Shown in pieces: positions 33,030-44,950 of a DNA stretch of 64,000 nucleotides. Within the stretch, counting starts at the first letter, position 1; every line of letters begins with the position of its first letter. The stretch lies in assembly GCA_963457665.1 (NCBI GenBank), contig OY735206.1, positions 27,873,377-27,937,376 on the forward strand. The letters are read 5' to 3'. Under the pieces are notes generated by a model that saw only the letters and a list, made by a program, of their open reading frames with translations, was not told the DNA's origin and did not search any database. The DNA is from Thysanoteuthis rhombus. Lineage: Eukaryota; Mollusca; Cephalopoda; Oegopsida; Thysanoteuthidae. A program made the translations under genes and the position numbers.

Positions 33030-33725
33030 TTTATTATAGGTGTCCGTCGGGGAGTGTTACCTAACGGAAGTATGGTGATGTCAATGTTCGCTATGATTTA
33101 GAAATCGCTTACGTAGTGTCGCTCATCTTTAATCTCTCCTAACCTTACCCCTCTTTAAAGAGGAGTGTTGCAGCATTACAAAGTGTAATTTTAGGACATT
33201 GGATTCAATGACTCTAGTAACCATACACTGAATTTGTGTTCATTTATTGTTAGTCTTTTACTCAAATTCATAAAATCGCTTTTAAAAAAATACATAAAAA
33301 GAATATATTTCCGCGAGGGGGGGTGTATATTCTGAATATATCTTAGCGGCAACCCTGTTACCGGCAAAGAATACTATATTTTTTGTATGGGCACATTGAG
33401 TTGGAGTTATTAAATTTCGATTAACAGTGATCGCTTGCTTAGATTCATTCAATGAAAATCGTTGAACGGTAACGATTCCCCTCTTTGAAATAAGGGTTGC
33501 AGCATTCATGATACAACTTTATTGAAAAAAAAAAAATACAAGGTGACCCAAATTTTGGCATAATTTAGCTGAGATAATGTAGGCCAACTATATATTCTTT
33601 AAAAAGCGGTTTTATGAAATTGGGTAGACGCTCTTTAAAAAAAAAATCGACATAAAGTACAAGGGTTTATTTGGATAGTTTGAGTCAATGAATTTAATTT
33701 TTGTAGTAACCCTTTGTAATACTGG
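33030..33725. repeat. Two related segments, unassigned
   Basis: CCCCTCTTTAAAGAGGAGTG, then TTGCAGCATTAC near 33,165 and, after a spacer, TTCAATGACTCTAGTAACC near 33,206 are paralleled by CCCCTCTTTGAAATAAGGG, TTGCAGCATTCA near 33,490 and GTCAATGAATTTAATTTTTG, then TAGTAACC near 33,700. It looks like a diverged duplication. The 75-codon minus frame across the second segment is unrecognised. Confidence 0.4.
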
Positions 33726-34150
33726 AAATACTCACCTTCAACGAGGGGAAAATTTTACTGTGTAGAGATATTTGACACTGAGCAAATGATCGCTGTAAAT
33801 CGTTGCTAACATGAACATCACAATATGCTCGTAAAGACCCGTCGAGTCGTAGGTTGAATAAATTTATTTGATCCAAGTCCATGAACTCACAAAACATTGG
33901 GTTGCCGATATAATTGAACTGATTGGTAGGAATTACCATCTCTCGTTTAGAGAGTTCTGATATCGACCACTTTCTTTTTAATGGGGGGGGGGTCTATCGA
34001 ATAGGAATCAGTTCTAACCATCCAACAATGTCTACACTTACTGTTCATATTCTACTCTACAAAATAGTTTGGGATTTTCAAAATCCATAAATTGTTGCGA
34101 ATAGAGTTCACGGTAAGGTGGTCGATAAACGCTTCTTGAACGGTATTCAA
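33726..34150. other. No recognised feature
   Basis: A short G run at 33,983-33,991. Frames unsupported. Confidence 0.4.
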
Positions 34151-34151
34151 T

Positions 34152-34560
34152 CATCATCATCATCATCATTTTAACATCCATCACTGGACATAGACCTTCC
34201 CCAGGATCCGCCACATTTCTCTATCATTGGCGTCGCAGAGCCAGTATGTTCTCTGTCATCTCTCCGTCTTGTATTCTGCCGGCGTCGGTTTCGCATGTGA
34301 TCTCCGGGGATCCATGTTGTGAGTCGTGATGTTCATCGCTTGTCTGCCATTCTTTGCAACATGGCCTGCCCATTGCCATTTAAGTTTTCTAATAGATTCT
34401 ATGATGTCTCGGACTCCCGTTTTCTTCCTGATTTACTGTGCTGTCTCGTGATCTCTCCATGTGAGGTTGAGCATAATTCTCTCATGTGCACGTTGCATGA
34501 ATCTCAGTTTTGCGGGTCTTACGGCACTCACGGAGTTTTAAGAGAATCGATATAACGAAT
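34152..34560 (-). mobile_element. RTE-like LINE 3' end
   Basis: (ATC)n then the reverse complement of the C-terminal coding region for about 400 bases (ATCCATCACTGGACATAGAC, TTCGCATGTGATCTCCGGGG, CATGGCCTGCCCATTGCC, TGAGGTTGAGCATAATTCTC). An internal gap near 34,245 removes the TTTGTCTAG segment. Confidence 0.9.
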
Positions 34561-34849
34561 TTGCCGTTCTAACGGGTAGATTTTATACGATGTGTATTGA
34601 AAAAATTTTCAAAAGAGAACAGGCAAATGTCTTTTTATTATCCTTCCACTTAAAGTGGCATTATTTTGAGGGTTCATTTATTTTAGTCTTCAAAATAATG
34701 CCCTGAAATGTACCGTTGCTACGAACTAAATTCTGACGATAGTCATGCAAGAATATAAATACAAACGTGCCGTTGCAACGCAAGGCCACTGTATAATAAA
34801 CGAGTTTAAACAACTAGCTGTACGAGATCATCCTAAAAATCCCAGTGAG

Positions 34850-35045
34850 CAGAAATCAAGGGAGATAATAATTGAAAAATGAAGATCCATAATCTGTACT
34901 TTTTCATAAGATTTCGTTAGAATGGCTGGTCCAAATAACTTTAAACTCGACAGTAAATTGCCTTGTTTAGAGCTGACTAATATCTGGCAAATGTCAAATG
35001 GCCAGTTGTCGGATAATCGTAGTGCACGCACACACAGACAGTACA
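34850..35045 (-). repeat. Dispersed repeat M, minus-strand copy
   Basis: The minus strand reads CCGACAACTGGCCATTTGAC, TTTGCCAGATATTAGTCAGC, GTCGAGTTTAAAGTTATTTGGA, in the same order as 44,225-44,320. Confidence 0.6.
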
Positions 35046-35269
35046 GTGACAGATTATCTTCCACCAGGTTCCTAGACTGAGCTTTAGTGAATTATTACAC
35101 CACGGATTGGTGTTGCTTCTGCAGTCATAGAGGCATTTCTTCAAAATGCAGATATGTCTGGACTCCAAGTTAAGAAAACAATAGTATTTGTAATATTCCA
35201 GATTTGGAAACAAGAAGCAAAAGTCCAATTAAGTCCATAAGAGTTTTCTGGCAATAATAACGCGGAAAT

Positions 35270-35350
35270 GGAAGATCTTTCTCAGTAAGAAGCATCTTAT
35301 CAAGGGACACCTTTCCATCATGCTTGGAGTAAATCAGAAATTATGACTGT
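35270..35350 (+). repeat. Dispersed repeat L fragment
   Basis: AAGCATCTTATCAAGGGACACC and GGAGTAAATC match 13,200-13,240. Confidence 0.35.
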
Positions 35351-36195
35351 TCACAATAAAAACCTACACTTATGAATATTTTGTGACCATTTAAAAATGA
35401 CGCAAGTATGAAACAAATTGCTTCTCTGGCGATTTCGAAATAGAATAGAGAGTGATTTTTTTTCACGCATGGGAGAAAGGAATTGAATTGAAGCTTTCAA
35501 AACCATGCTCAATGAACAGGGTTTATATTTTTTTCCATTCGGGAATTATGTACCCATTTAAAAGAAATAAGAAGCCAACTTAGGGGCAAAGTTCTTCCAG
35601 TTAGAGAAAACGTTAGGTTTATTGAAATTTGCTGTAAATATTTCGTTCAAAGAAAGTTTCTAAATGGATCAATAAAAAGTACTCTTTAAAGTAGGTTCTT
35701 AATATCATTTCGAAACAAAGTTCAATGAACATCGCTGCGATTTTGTTTTGTTTTTTTAATTAATGGTTGCAATCTTCTATCATGGTTGTAATTTGGTAAA
35801 GAAAAGATTTTCAGCTGCACTTAGAATTGAAGTTTATTTGTGGTTTCAGTTCGATTAACTCTACACATTTCTTGATGTTTCTGTGCCAATCACTTCAAAA
35901 GACTTTATGGCTAAAAACTTACCTTCAACTGAGTAACTAATGCAATGGTGGTTGCAATTTAAAAAAGAATCCAGCTCACAACAAGTCTTAAAAAATTTTC
36001 TATTGTAAGAGTGTAGCCCCAGCGATACTTCATACTTTCATTTACGTATATTTTTGTTCATCCTTTAATTGGGGCGGTAGTAGTTTTGATATGTTTCTGA
36101 TGCTTTGAACAATTGTTCTATTTTTGCTTGGCTAAAGTTATTACATTCTGTTTATACCGTTTTCATTAAATCTTGCCACGGCGTGCATATCTTAA
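35351..36195. other. No recognised feature
   Basis: AT-rich unique-looking DNA. Confidence 0.4.
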
Positions 36196-36318
36196 TCCTG
36201 CTTCTGCGCGGGGGCGGCGTCAAATGAACATTTTGCGTGAAGCTGTGTTGCAAGAAAAACGAAATCACGCGCAGCCGTTACCACCACAAGGCAGACCCCT
36301 GGAGCAGCATACCCCTGA

Positions 36319-36588
36319 TCAGCAACCACAACAATTTCACGATTGACGAACATCTCTACCCGGAGCCCCAAAGGAAAGCTCAAGATGAACCTCCAAAACT
36401 GCATATCGTGGATCAGCATGAAGTTGCATAACCAGAACGACATATCAGTGATCAGCGATTATCTGACAAAGAGGATCAATATTTTCTTCACACTGCCTGA
36501 TGACATTGCTCAAGTGGATATGCAAGTGGACAATGTAATGGTAACCATGAACGATGAATCAAAACAGGAAGAAGTACATGGGCCCTGT
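36319..36588 (+). pseudogene. Exon-like coding stretch, unassigned
   Basis: An open frame of about 90 codons from 36,319 after a stop at 36,316 includes GKLKMNLQNCISWISMKLHN, YLTKRINIFFTLPDDIAQVD and VMVTMNDESKQEEVHGP. It runs into CCTGTGAGTAAT, a consensus splice donor (GTGAGT at 36,588-36,593). An overlapping frame upstream (36,237-36,431) reads FTIDEHLYPEPQRKAQDEPP and also looks protein-like, so a frameshift near 36,340-36,430 may separate two halves of one former exon. The minus strand is also open for 83 codons (36,192-36,443). Composition is GC-richer than the flanks. No family recognised; a host exon or an element remnant are both possible. Confidence 0.3.
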
Positions 36589-36599
36589 GAGTAATAATG

Positions 36600-37223
36600 A
36601 TGATTTGATTTCTGTGTCTATCCAACTAAATAATACAAAACAATAGGGAGGGTTTTCAGCATATTCTTTTTGTTTAAAAAAACAAACAAAACAAAACAAC
36701 AAAAACAACTAAATTGATACATCTGCAACGGTAGCACCAGTGGTACTTATATTTACAGCAGTCTGAGAATGGACACACATACACAAACGGCAGAACAGCC
36801 AATTTTGTATCCGAGTGTTCGCATGACCTCCCTTCCTCTCTTGATGTTTGTAATATCACGGACTGTTACGATGTAGTATAATAATGATCAAACTAAATCC
36901 TTTAAAAGTTTTTTTTTCTCTCTCAATCTTGTAAAATCAAATTAATTGCTGCTTAAATGTTACAAATAAATATTGTCCCCATTTTCTCAGTGACGAATTA
37001 TCTACGATCCAGTGCTCCTAGGTTGATTTTTAGAAAGGGTACCCGACTTTTTGCCTCTGCCCTACCCTTCGTTGAATACAATAAGGCGATGTTATATTAG
37101 CAGTAACCCATGACAATTCAACGGTTTGTTTGGAAACAACCAGGAGTTACGTTTATACAACAAAATAAATTGAACTGAGTGAACAAATGAACAAAACTAC
37201 TGTTTAAATGTGTGCCTCTGCCT

Positions 37224-37225
<2 letters not shown>
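36600..37225. other. No recognised feature
   Basis: Unique-looking DNA; an A/C-rich (AAAAC)n patch near 36,675-36,710. Confidence 0.4.

Positions 37226-37278
<53 letters not shown>
37226..37278. repeat. (CT)n microsatellite
   Basis: Long CT tract. Confidence 0.95.
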
Positions 37279-37283
<5 letters not shown>

Positions 37284-37894
37284 GTACCTAGCCTGATGGT
37301 TAACCCATCACTGTAAGACTTTGGCTTTAGTTATTTGACAGTTTAACTAACCTTTTATTTTTTGTTTTATGACCATCCTTTCTTCTCTTTCGATATATGT
37401 CCAATAAATAAACTGAAAAATTCAGAAACCGTTTACAATTGTCACTTCAAAAGGAAAGCCTTTGTTAGTTATAGCCTCTTGAAGATTACGTGATCTATTT
37501 CTTGTTGGTAACAGGTTCTTAGTCATTGATGTCCTAAGAGTTTAACAGTGTCAACTAAACTAATTGCCTTGTAAGGTGACCGTTCACTTTTTAAATATCC
37601 AGGATATTATAATGTAATTTTTATAACAAGACATTGGAAATAGCAGAAACAATAAAATGCTTTTTTTAAAATACCAAGTGAAATTATTTTTTTAAAAGCC
37701 TAATATCTTCAGAGCAATTAGATTATTAGTCCTTTATCATAATAGTTTAGACGGGCTTGTTGTCTACAATCTAGGATTAGAAAAAACTGCAACTACTTTT
37801 TCGTGTATCTGCACAAAATAATAGTTTAAAGACTAATTAGAAATTCCGGTGGACAAACGGTTAGTTACTCGGAAAGGGGATCGGTGAGCCAAGT

Positions 37895-38305
37895 TCAAAC
37901 TTCAAACTCCAGCCGACACAATTTGTGTTCACTTTGTGCTAATTGGAAAGGCATGAAACCATTTCGTCTCCCTTCAGTTATGTGTGAAATGACGAAACCC
38001 CGAAAGTCCATTGCCGACTGAGTATATGATGTGTTTCCAAAAGTTAAGGTCTCTGGCAAAGCTACGATTGACCTAGCAAACTGGAAGCCCAAATAAATGC
38101 TCTCGTGAAATAACTCGTAGACACCCTCGACAGCACAAGCTAGTGGAATGACTCTGTAGAGAATGATCAAAATGCTGCCGGTATTTTTCGGGTATTAACA
38201 GTGAAAGAAAACCTTCGTGAAATTCTGATCGCTGAAAATGTGCACGAATACTTCTTAACGGAGGACAGTCACCCGAGCAAAGTGTTTAGTGTGCTAGTTG
38301 AAAAT
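37895..38305. other. Coding-like patch, unassigned
   Basis: A minus frame of 91 codons (37,895-38,170) reads VEGVYELFHESIYLGFQFAR and FRGFVISHITEGRRNGFM. Just downstream the plus strand reads TVKENLREILIAENVHEYFL and EDSHPSKVFSVLVENP (about 38,200-38,305). The two lie on opposite strands and neither is recognised. Possibly remnants of element or host coding sequence. Confidence 0.25.
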
Positions 38306-39993
38306 CCCAGTCAGTGTTGCTAAATCAGTTATTTTTTGCGCTATATTGACCTGGAATAAGCGTCAAAAATCCATTAGCCTTTTTATGGCCATTAGTGATT
38401 GCTGAAAATAGCTATATTCATCTAAAGTGGCTAGAAGCTAGCTAGAAATTGGCTGAAATCGAATTTCATTCATTTAGTTATATTTTACTCTTCCCTCCAT
38501 TTATATCTCATACGAGCAGAACATCGACAAAAAATCTCAAATCACATGAAAAATTGCTGGAGCGACAAAAGTTGTGAAGCAGTTCATTCTGCATTGGAAA
38601 ATGTTTTTTTTTATAACGATCTCAATCACTTCGATAATACGAATATTGTTTTAGTTCAAAAATTTCTTGTCATTTTCTTTCAATAAGAATTCCATGAGAT
38701 GAATAATATCACTTGCAGCATGGCGGAAGATTCAAGTTTAACAAAAGAATTTTCGAGGCTGCTGCACGATAGACGACTATACTAAAATTATTCAAGAAAC
38801 CCTGCTTCAGTGTATGAAAAAGTTTGCTTACTTGATAATGGCTCATGACTGGTATCAAGACTTTCTTCGATCGAATTTGATCGAATCCACCCAATCGATC
38901 ATTTCACTTTTTTTCAATATCATTATCTGAGGAAAATATTTCGACCGACTGCAATCATAAAACCATATTGTAAAAATCGTACCGCGTATTAAAATATCCA
39001 CAAATGATATCATTCCATTTAGATTTATACTCCAAAGGTAAAGGAGATTTCGATTTGAAGAAAAAATTGACTTAAACAAGAAACTTAAAAGAATGATAGA
39101 GAATAAGATTTGAAAAAAAATCTGTTTGAGAACTAAAATTTTGACCATGAAATCTTAAATCAGCAACAAAATACAAAAGGAATTAAAATTTAAGGAAAAG
39201 AATGGAAACTGAAATGAAAACGGGTACATTGTGTGACATGTTTCAATAAATGCGACTTCGACAAAAAGAAGAAAGCAAAAAAGGGAAAGAACAAAAACGC
39301 AGGCGTGCCCTGGCCACAGCTGCTCAAATTTATTTTCAAATAGCAAAACAAAGAATGCACGGAAATTCTAATTTCAATATGAAAACCAATAAAACATAAA
39401 AGTTCATTTTGCCTGCCTTATATTTTATTAGTAAGGTCAGTCACATGAAAACATCGTTGAAACCCCCCCCCATTGATACATTACATGATTGCATCACATT
39501 TACGTGTAATATCTAGTCCGCTCTTTAGACTTCATTTATATAATAAACTTGTTGGTTTTAATGAATATGTATCAGATGTAAGACATGTTAATGTTTTAGA
39601 AATTTGTGTCGAATATAAAAATATAACTTTTGAGCCTTTTTGTTAACCTGAAAGGATGAAACTTTCAGAAACCATGTGAAACAGATTAAAAGTAATTTAT
39701 GAAATATTTTGAGGTCTTGAAGATGACACCTCCTCATAGCTTATGGGGTTAACAATTTCCTATGTGTGTATGTAAGTGGGTGGATTTGCTCTTAAGTGGA
39801 GGTCCAATTCACGATGTTGGTCTGATGAGACCCCGAATTTTTCGAGCTCTGTTGCTAATGAAAATGACCTCATCGCATTACATCTTTTTTAAAGACGGTT
39901 TTCTCCAAAAGAAACTTTAAAAAAAAATTGAAACGTTCCTCCGTGTCCATTGTGTATGCTTACCAAATTTAGTTAGACTGCACCAATGGTTAG

Positions 39994-39995
<2 letters not shown>
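38306..39995. other. No recognised gene
   Basis: AT-rich. A GCTA-rich segment (38,380-38,470: GCTAGAAGCTAGCTAG) vaguely resembles 58,490-58,600 in reverse. Short C run at 39,463. Confidence 0.4.

Positions 39996-39996
<1 letters not shown>

Positions 39997-40032
<36 letters not shown>
39997..40032. repeat. (CA)n microsatellite
   Basis: CA tract. Confidence 0.95.
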
Positions 40033-40034
<2 letters not shown>

Positions 40035-40649
40035 CAGACGGTGTGACATCTTTCAAATATATATTAAGATAGTAGTGGTAGAAATTTCACAGTTGGAAAG
40101 TGAAGAGAAATTCAAAAGAAAAAACAGGTGTTACAAAAGTTTCTATCGTCATGTAGGCAGGCTTTTATGCTTTTTGATGGTTGCAACCAACTTTTTCAAT
40201 AAGTATCAGTTGCAGAGAAACTGTATGTTGTGCACATGTTTGAGACTGAGGAGTGAAATGAAGAAACAAAGTAATTATGTTGAGTATTTTCTGGTTGCTT
40301 AGTGGGAATAGAATGGGGAAGTGTTTGTATCTGTGTCAGAGAGAAGTGGGTTGAAATAAGAAGGGTCAGTAAGAGGAGGGATCAGGATGAGAATGGCTGT
40401 GTTTTTTTTAATTGAGAGGTGGCGTCTGGCATTTCATAGATAGATGTTGACGCAAACAGAGAGGCAGATGTGTTTTAATCCTTTCAGTCGATCGTTGGTG
40501 TGACAAGGTGCGTTTGTATATTGGAGTTTTCTTGAAAGGGATATATATGTGCTCATACTATTTCTTTAAGGGCCTATTATGTGTGAACCAATACCTTGCA
40601 TGCCAAAGTTGTAATGTGATTTCGTTTCAAAATCAAAGCATTATAAGAT

Positions 40650-41480
40650 TTGCAATTTGGAAATGTCCATACCTCTAGGCTACCGTGTTGCATTGGAATA
40701 TGAGGGCTGCTTCGATACATTTGAATGTCGAGGTATCGTGTATATTTTTGATGAGAATGGCTTTGTGAAAGTTAAAATTTTTGTTGTGTATATTTCTGGA
40801 GCGTGTGTCTTTTCATTTGATTTTAGGACTCTTTTGCGCTCGTATATAGTGGTAGGGTTGTGTTTTGGTTTGTTTACCAAATCTTTGATGGTTGTCGAGA
40901 TGTTGATGGTGATGAGGATTTTCAGTTGCTCAGGTGCTGAGCTGAGGTGAGTGGCAGTTGAGAGGGTGAGTAATATATGCATCCAATGGTGGGGTTGTTA
41001 TCTTTTTCATTTTGTTCAGTATTAGTTGTGAGGATCTTATATGCCTTTCTTCTTATGTTATATATGAAGTAACATGGGGACTGGAGTGAACGGAAGGATT
41101 GTTCGATGTATTTTTCTTCGTCATCGAGGTATTCAGGGCTCTATATTCGGTTGGCCCTTTGGTAAGATAGTAGAGTGATTCCTCTGTTAGAGGGTTGGGC
41201 TGTGAATCTCAAATGATGTATTCGTAGTTGGGTATATTTTCCAATGCCAACAGCCACGGCGAATATCAACGAGAAGATAGACTTTTCTCCTGAGGGAAGG
41301 TATCAGATAGGTTCCTAGTTAGGCATTTAGGTTATGTTTGGGCCCCACTTTAATGCTCTGTCCAGTTTGGTCCTGGAATCGGCTCTTCAGGCCGATAGTC
41401 TCTACATTTACTTTAGTAAAACATATTCTGCTAACTCTTTTGATTTTTCTAATTCATTTGTCATCTAAGATGTCAATAAT
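40650..41480 (-). pseudogene. Degenerate coding-like region, unassigned
   Basis: Read on the minus strand, pieces with protein-like composition appear in several frames: SSAPEQLKILITINISTTIK (40,680-40,982 frame, 100 codons), then in other frames YTEQSFRSLQSPCY-like and GLKSRFQDQTGQSIKVGPK segments upstream. It is consistent with a decayed element or gene broken by frameshifts. No family recognised, no RT or transposase motif seen. Confidence 0.25.
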
Positions 41481-41955
41481 TCTTTTTTTCGTCTCTGATG
41501 TCAAATGAATATTTCAAGTTGTCTTCTTTGCTTTCGATCATTGTGACTTTTCTGGTTGTTTATGTCAGTCAAAGGGTCTTCTTTTACGAAGAATTGCCTT
41601 ATGAGATGATTACAATAACTTATGACCGATTCTGACAAATTCAAGTTTCACATAAAAATTCTATGGCATTTCCGAGGCTGCAGCGAATGTCATTGTTCCA
41701 TGGATGTACGATGGGCGCCTATACTTGTTTATATCATTTCATTAATGACATTTTCACAACTTGTTTGATATTTCTCTTGTTGCTGAAGTCGTTGATTTAG
41801 TTTTTCTCCTAAATTTAAAACTCTAAATTTTGACGTTAGATTATTTTACCTTTTCAGTATCAAATTAGTTCTATTTCAGTAAAAAGGACACAAACTTTTT
41901 TTTTAGCTGTCCAGATGGGGTATGTTGCAAAATAGTCAAGAACCACTGTTCCATA
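41481..41955. other. No recognised feature
   Basis: AT-rich unique-looking DNA. Confidence 0.4.
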
Positions 41956-41958
41956 GTT

Positions 41959-42390
41959 TCAAAATTCTAATTGACGGTTCAATTTTGCGGGAGAACAGAA
42001 ATAAACCTTATATGTAAGAACTGAGGATCTGTAAGCTTTATTCATTGCATAAGTATGTGTCTCTTCATCTTTCACTGACTTCATCTCACTATTTGTTTCT
42101 TTGTACGTATGTTCATCCACCATCCCATCGAAAGAAGCGTCAGAATATTTCCTCTCCGTACGGTTCAATAACTTACAACTGGTCACGTGCCCCGTTAGAT
42201 GCTGCCATCTTAAAAGAGGGGTAGGGGCAGAAGAGGGATAAGAAGAAAGAAGAGAAAAATGGCAAAGACAAACCAGGAAAAAAACATACAAAGAAAAAGA
42301 AAGAGATTTTTCCAGAAACTCGATGTTCCTTGATGATTTTTCAAAACTCTGTTTTAGATGTTTTTGAGTGGAAAACTCTAGTATTGGCAA
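41959..42390 (-). CDS. Hypothetical 143-codon frame, doubtful
   Basis: A minus-strand frame with a hydrophobic stretch at residues about 32-52 (LSFSLYVFFLVCLCHFSLL) followed by a polar half (LLNRTERKYSDASFDGMVDE, THTYAMNKAYRSSVLTYKVY). It would fit a single-pass membrane protein, but the hydrophobic part comes from a purine-rich run on the plus strand and may be chance. No family recognised, no second copy. Confidence 0.15.
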   Translation of the reverse strand: MPILEFSTQKHLKQSFEKSSRNIEFLEKSLSFSLYVFFLVCLCHFSLLSSYPSSAPTPLLRWQHLTGHVTSCKLLNRTERKYSDASFDGMVDEHTYKETNSEMKSVKDEETHTYAMNKAYRSSVLTYKVYFCSPAKLNRQLEF

Positions 42391-42465
42391 GTCTTACATC
42401 CATTTTGAATAAGATTGTTTGCTTCTTACCGTTTTATAACTAATTCGAGTTATTTTTTTTTAAAT

Positions 42466-42862
42466 TCCAAGAGACAGACCCGTAAATTGAGAACCATGCA
42501 ATGTGCACATGAAAGAATAATGCTGGACATCTCACATAGAGAGACCACAAGACAGCACAGTGCATCCGAGAAAAGACAAGAGTTAGGGACATCATAGAAT
42601 CCATTAAAAATCTCAAATGGCAGTGGACTGGCCATGTTGCAAGAATGGCAGACAATCGATGGACATCACGACTCATGACATAGATCCCCCGAGACTACAT
42701 GCGCAACCAAGGCCGACAGAATATTAGATGGAGAGACGAGCTAGACAAGTTAAGGAAGTACTGGCTCCGCGACGCCCATAATAGGGAACTGTGGCAAATC
42801 CTGGGGAAGGTCTATGTCCAATGACGGACGCTAAAAGACTGATGATGATGATGATGATGTGA
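42466..42862 (+). mobile_element. RTE-like LINE 3' end
   Basis: About 380 bases of C-terminal coding region on the plus strand (AATTGAGAACCATGCAATG, AGACCACAAGACAGCACAG, ATGGCAGTGGACTGGCCATG) to the stop in AAAGACTGATGATG with a long (GAT)n tail. Very similar to the copy 2 kb downstream. Confidence 0.9.
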
Positions 42863-43107
42863 TGATGATGACGATGATGACTCGTAAGTACATCTTGTAC
42901 GTTGTATGTACATGCATATACCCATATATAAATCATATGTATTTGGCACTGATTACAAGAACACTAAAGACCTACATTTCCCATCTGACCTGTGCCTATC
43001 ACCAACTTAACAGGGGTCCAATGAGAAAAGAAAAGGAAGACTACATCGGAGGGGATTACGAAAAAAAATTAAATAAAAAGCTGTAAAAATAGGAAAACAG
43101 AAAGAAT

Positions 43108-43535
43108 GGCATGTCTAGTTAATCACTTAATGGAAACCGTCATGTAACTAAAGTCTCTTAGCAGCCTACCCCGTTGGGGGTGATCAATTAATAACTGGGG
43201 GTGATCAATGCATAAGTTACCTCTTTTACCCTTTGTTGAACAGTGATCACCAAAGAAGACTGAATTTTCGAAATAAAAAAGAACAAAAGCGTGAATCCTG
43301 CTCAACATAAACGAAGGGGGCCATCTAACAGATGGACCCCCATTAAAATCTATTTAGGGGAGGGGGTTAATAAAAAAACAATCTTAAGAGTAGATGTTTA
43401 AATTGTCACCCTTCTAGATCTATCGGTACAGCCTGCACGTTTGATACATACATACATAGCCAGACCATTTTGAGAACTGAAGGAACCTGCAGTAGCATCT
43501 TTGGTGACAGTTTTGGATGACGGTTTTTTAATTAA
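43108..43535 (+). repeat. Dispersed repeat B, full-length copy
   Basis: Matches 1,213-1,650 from the AATCACTTAATGGAAACCGTC start to the distal CTAGATCTATCGGTACAGCC and the TTTGGTGACAGTTTTGG end. The GGGGGTGATCAAT box is duplicated (43,176-43,210). Confidence 0.75.
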
Positions 43536-43706
43536 AAATACAAAAAACAAAAAAAAAACCCAAACCCACAATAATCATTGAAACTGATTTTCTCCTTTTT
43601 TTTTTAATCCTAAAACCTCAACCAATCTCCTCAGTCCATACGGTTCTTTCCATTCCACGCATTGAACTGAACATCTAAAACAGTTGACTTCCACTGTGAA
43701 TACGCT

Positions 43707-43771
43707 CACGCTTCTTCTTCTTCTTCTTCTTCTTCTTCTTCTTCTTCTTCTTCTTCTTCTTCTTCTTCTTG
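43707..43771. repeat. (CTT)n polypyrimidine tract
   Basis: About twenty CTT units followed by a T/C-rich stretch to about 43,980. Frames across it are poly-Leu or poly-Arg artefacts. Confidence 0.95.
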
Positions 43772-44194
43772 CCATCTGTTTTTTATTTGGGGTAGGTATT
43801 CGGGAAGGGGCTATTTTCATTTTCTTTTCCTTTTATTTTTCGGTGTCTCTCCTCCAGCCCTTTTCCTCCCACTTGTTTCTTTTTCTCTATCCTTTTTCTT
43901 TCTTAGTGGTTTTTCTCTTTTCATCTCTTGTCTATTTATCCGTCTTTATTTATCTATACGCCTTCCAACGTTTTTCCCCCCAGTCCGTACAATATGGGTC
44001 GGGCTAAAACTCAGACGCTCAATTCCACCCCCGGTCTTTTTTTTTTTTTTTTTCAAGAATTATTGTAAGGGCGCCAAATCAACGAAATTCTGGGAGAAAT
44101 CTTGGATTCAAAATAAATACGAGAATGTTAGAAATGACACTTCTTGGAAAACATCCGAATTATAATAAATAATCTAACTACATATGGAGAAAAA

Positions 44195-44350
44195 ACTGGG
44201 TGTACGTGTGTACACTGCAATTACACAACAACTGGACATAGTACGCAGTTGACATTCGCCAGATATATTAGTCAGCACACAAGGTATAACAATGTCGAGT
44301 TTGAAATTTCTTTGGATCAGTGGTCCTCGAGAAATCTAATGAAATCAAAA
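44195..44350 (+). repeat. Dispersed repeat M, reference copy
   Basis: ACACAACAACTGGACATAG, TTCGCCAGATATATTAGTCAG, AATGTCGAGTTTGAAATTTC and CTCGAGAAATCTAATG. Copies at 9.4 (-), 24.6 (+) and 34.9 kb (-). Confidence 0.65.
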
Positions 44351-44429
44351 AAAAATATATATAAAAATTTAGATATCAAATATCTAAATCGGCAATACTG
44401 AAGATAAGTAACCGAAATACTTCGAAGCT

Positions 44430-44950
44430 GTAGTTTCGTACAGCGGACGGAAAATGATTCTACTCAACAGTTATGCAGGCTATGGAGCTGAAACGTGGAA
44501 CCTAACCAAGAGACAGATCCACAAATTGAGAACCATGCAACGTGCACATGAAATAATTATGCTGGGCCTCACATGGTGAGACCACAAGACAGCATAGTAC
44601 ATCCGAGAATATACAAGAGTCAGGGACATCATAGAATCCATTAAAAATCTCAAATGGCGGTGGGCTGTTGCAAGAATGGCGGACAACCGATGGACATCAC
44701 GACTCACGACATGGATCCCATGAGATCACATGCACAACCGACGCTGATAGAATATTAGATAGAGAGACGAGCTAGACAAGTTAAGGAAGTACTGGCTCCG
44801 CGACGCCCATGATAGAGAAATGTGTCGAATCCTGGGGAAGGTCTATGTCCAACGACGTACGTTGAAAGACTGATGATGATGAGAAGTGTGGCAAATCCTG
44901 GGGAAGGTGTATGTCCAATGACGGACGTTAAAAGACTGATGATGATGATT
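44430..44950 (+). mobile_element. RTE-like LINE 3' end with duplicated terminus
   Basis: C-terminal coding region on the plus strand starting near GTACAGCGGACGGAAAATG, through ACCAAGAGACAGATCC and TGGCGGTGGGCTGTTGCAAG, to its stop and (GAT)n tail at 44,865-44,881. The last approximately 60 coding bases and tail are then repeated (44,881-44,949, GAGAAGTGTGGCAAATCC to GACTGATGATGATGAT). The two 3' ends are not identical. Confidence 0.9.

Noticed and set aside
43575-44007. Poly-Leu and poly-Arg frames around 43.7 kb
   Set aside because: Products of the (CTT)n tract.
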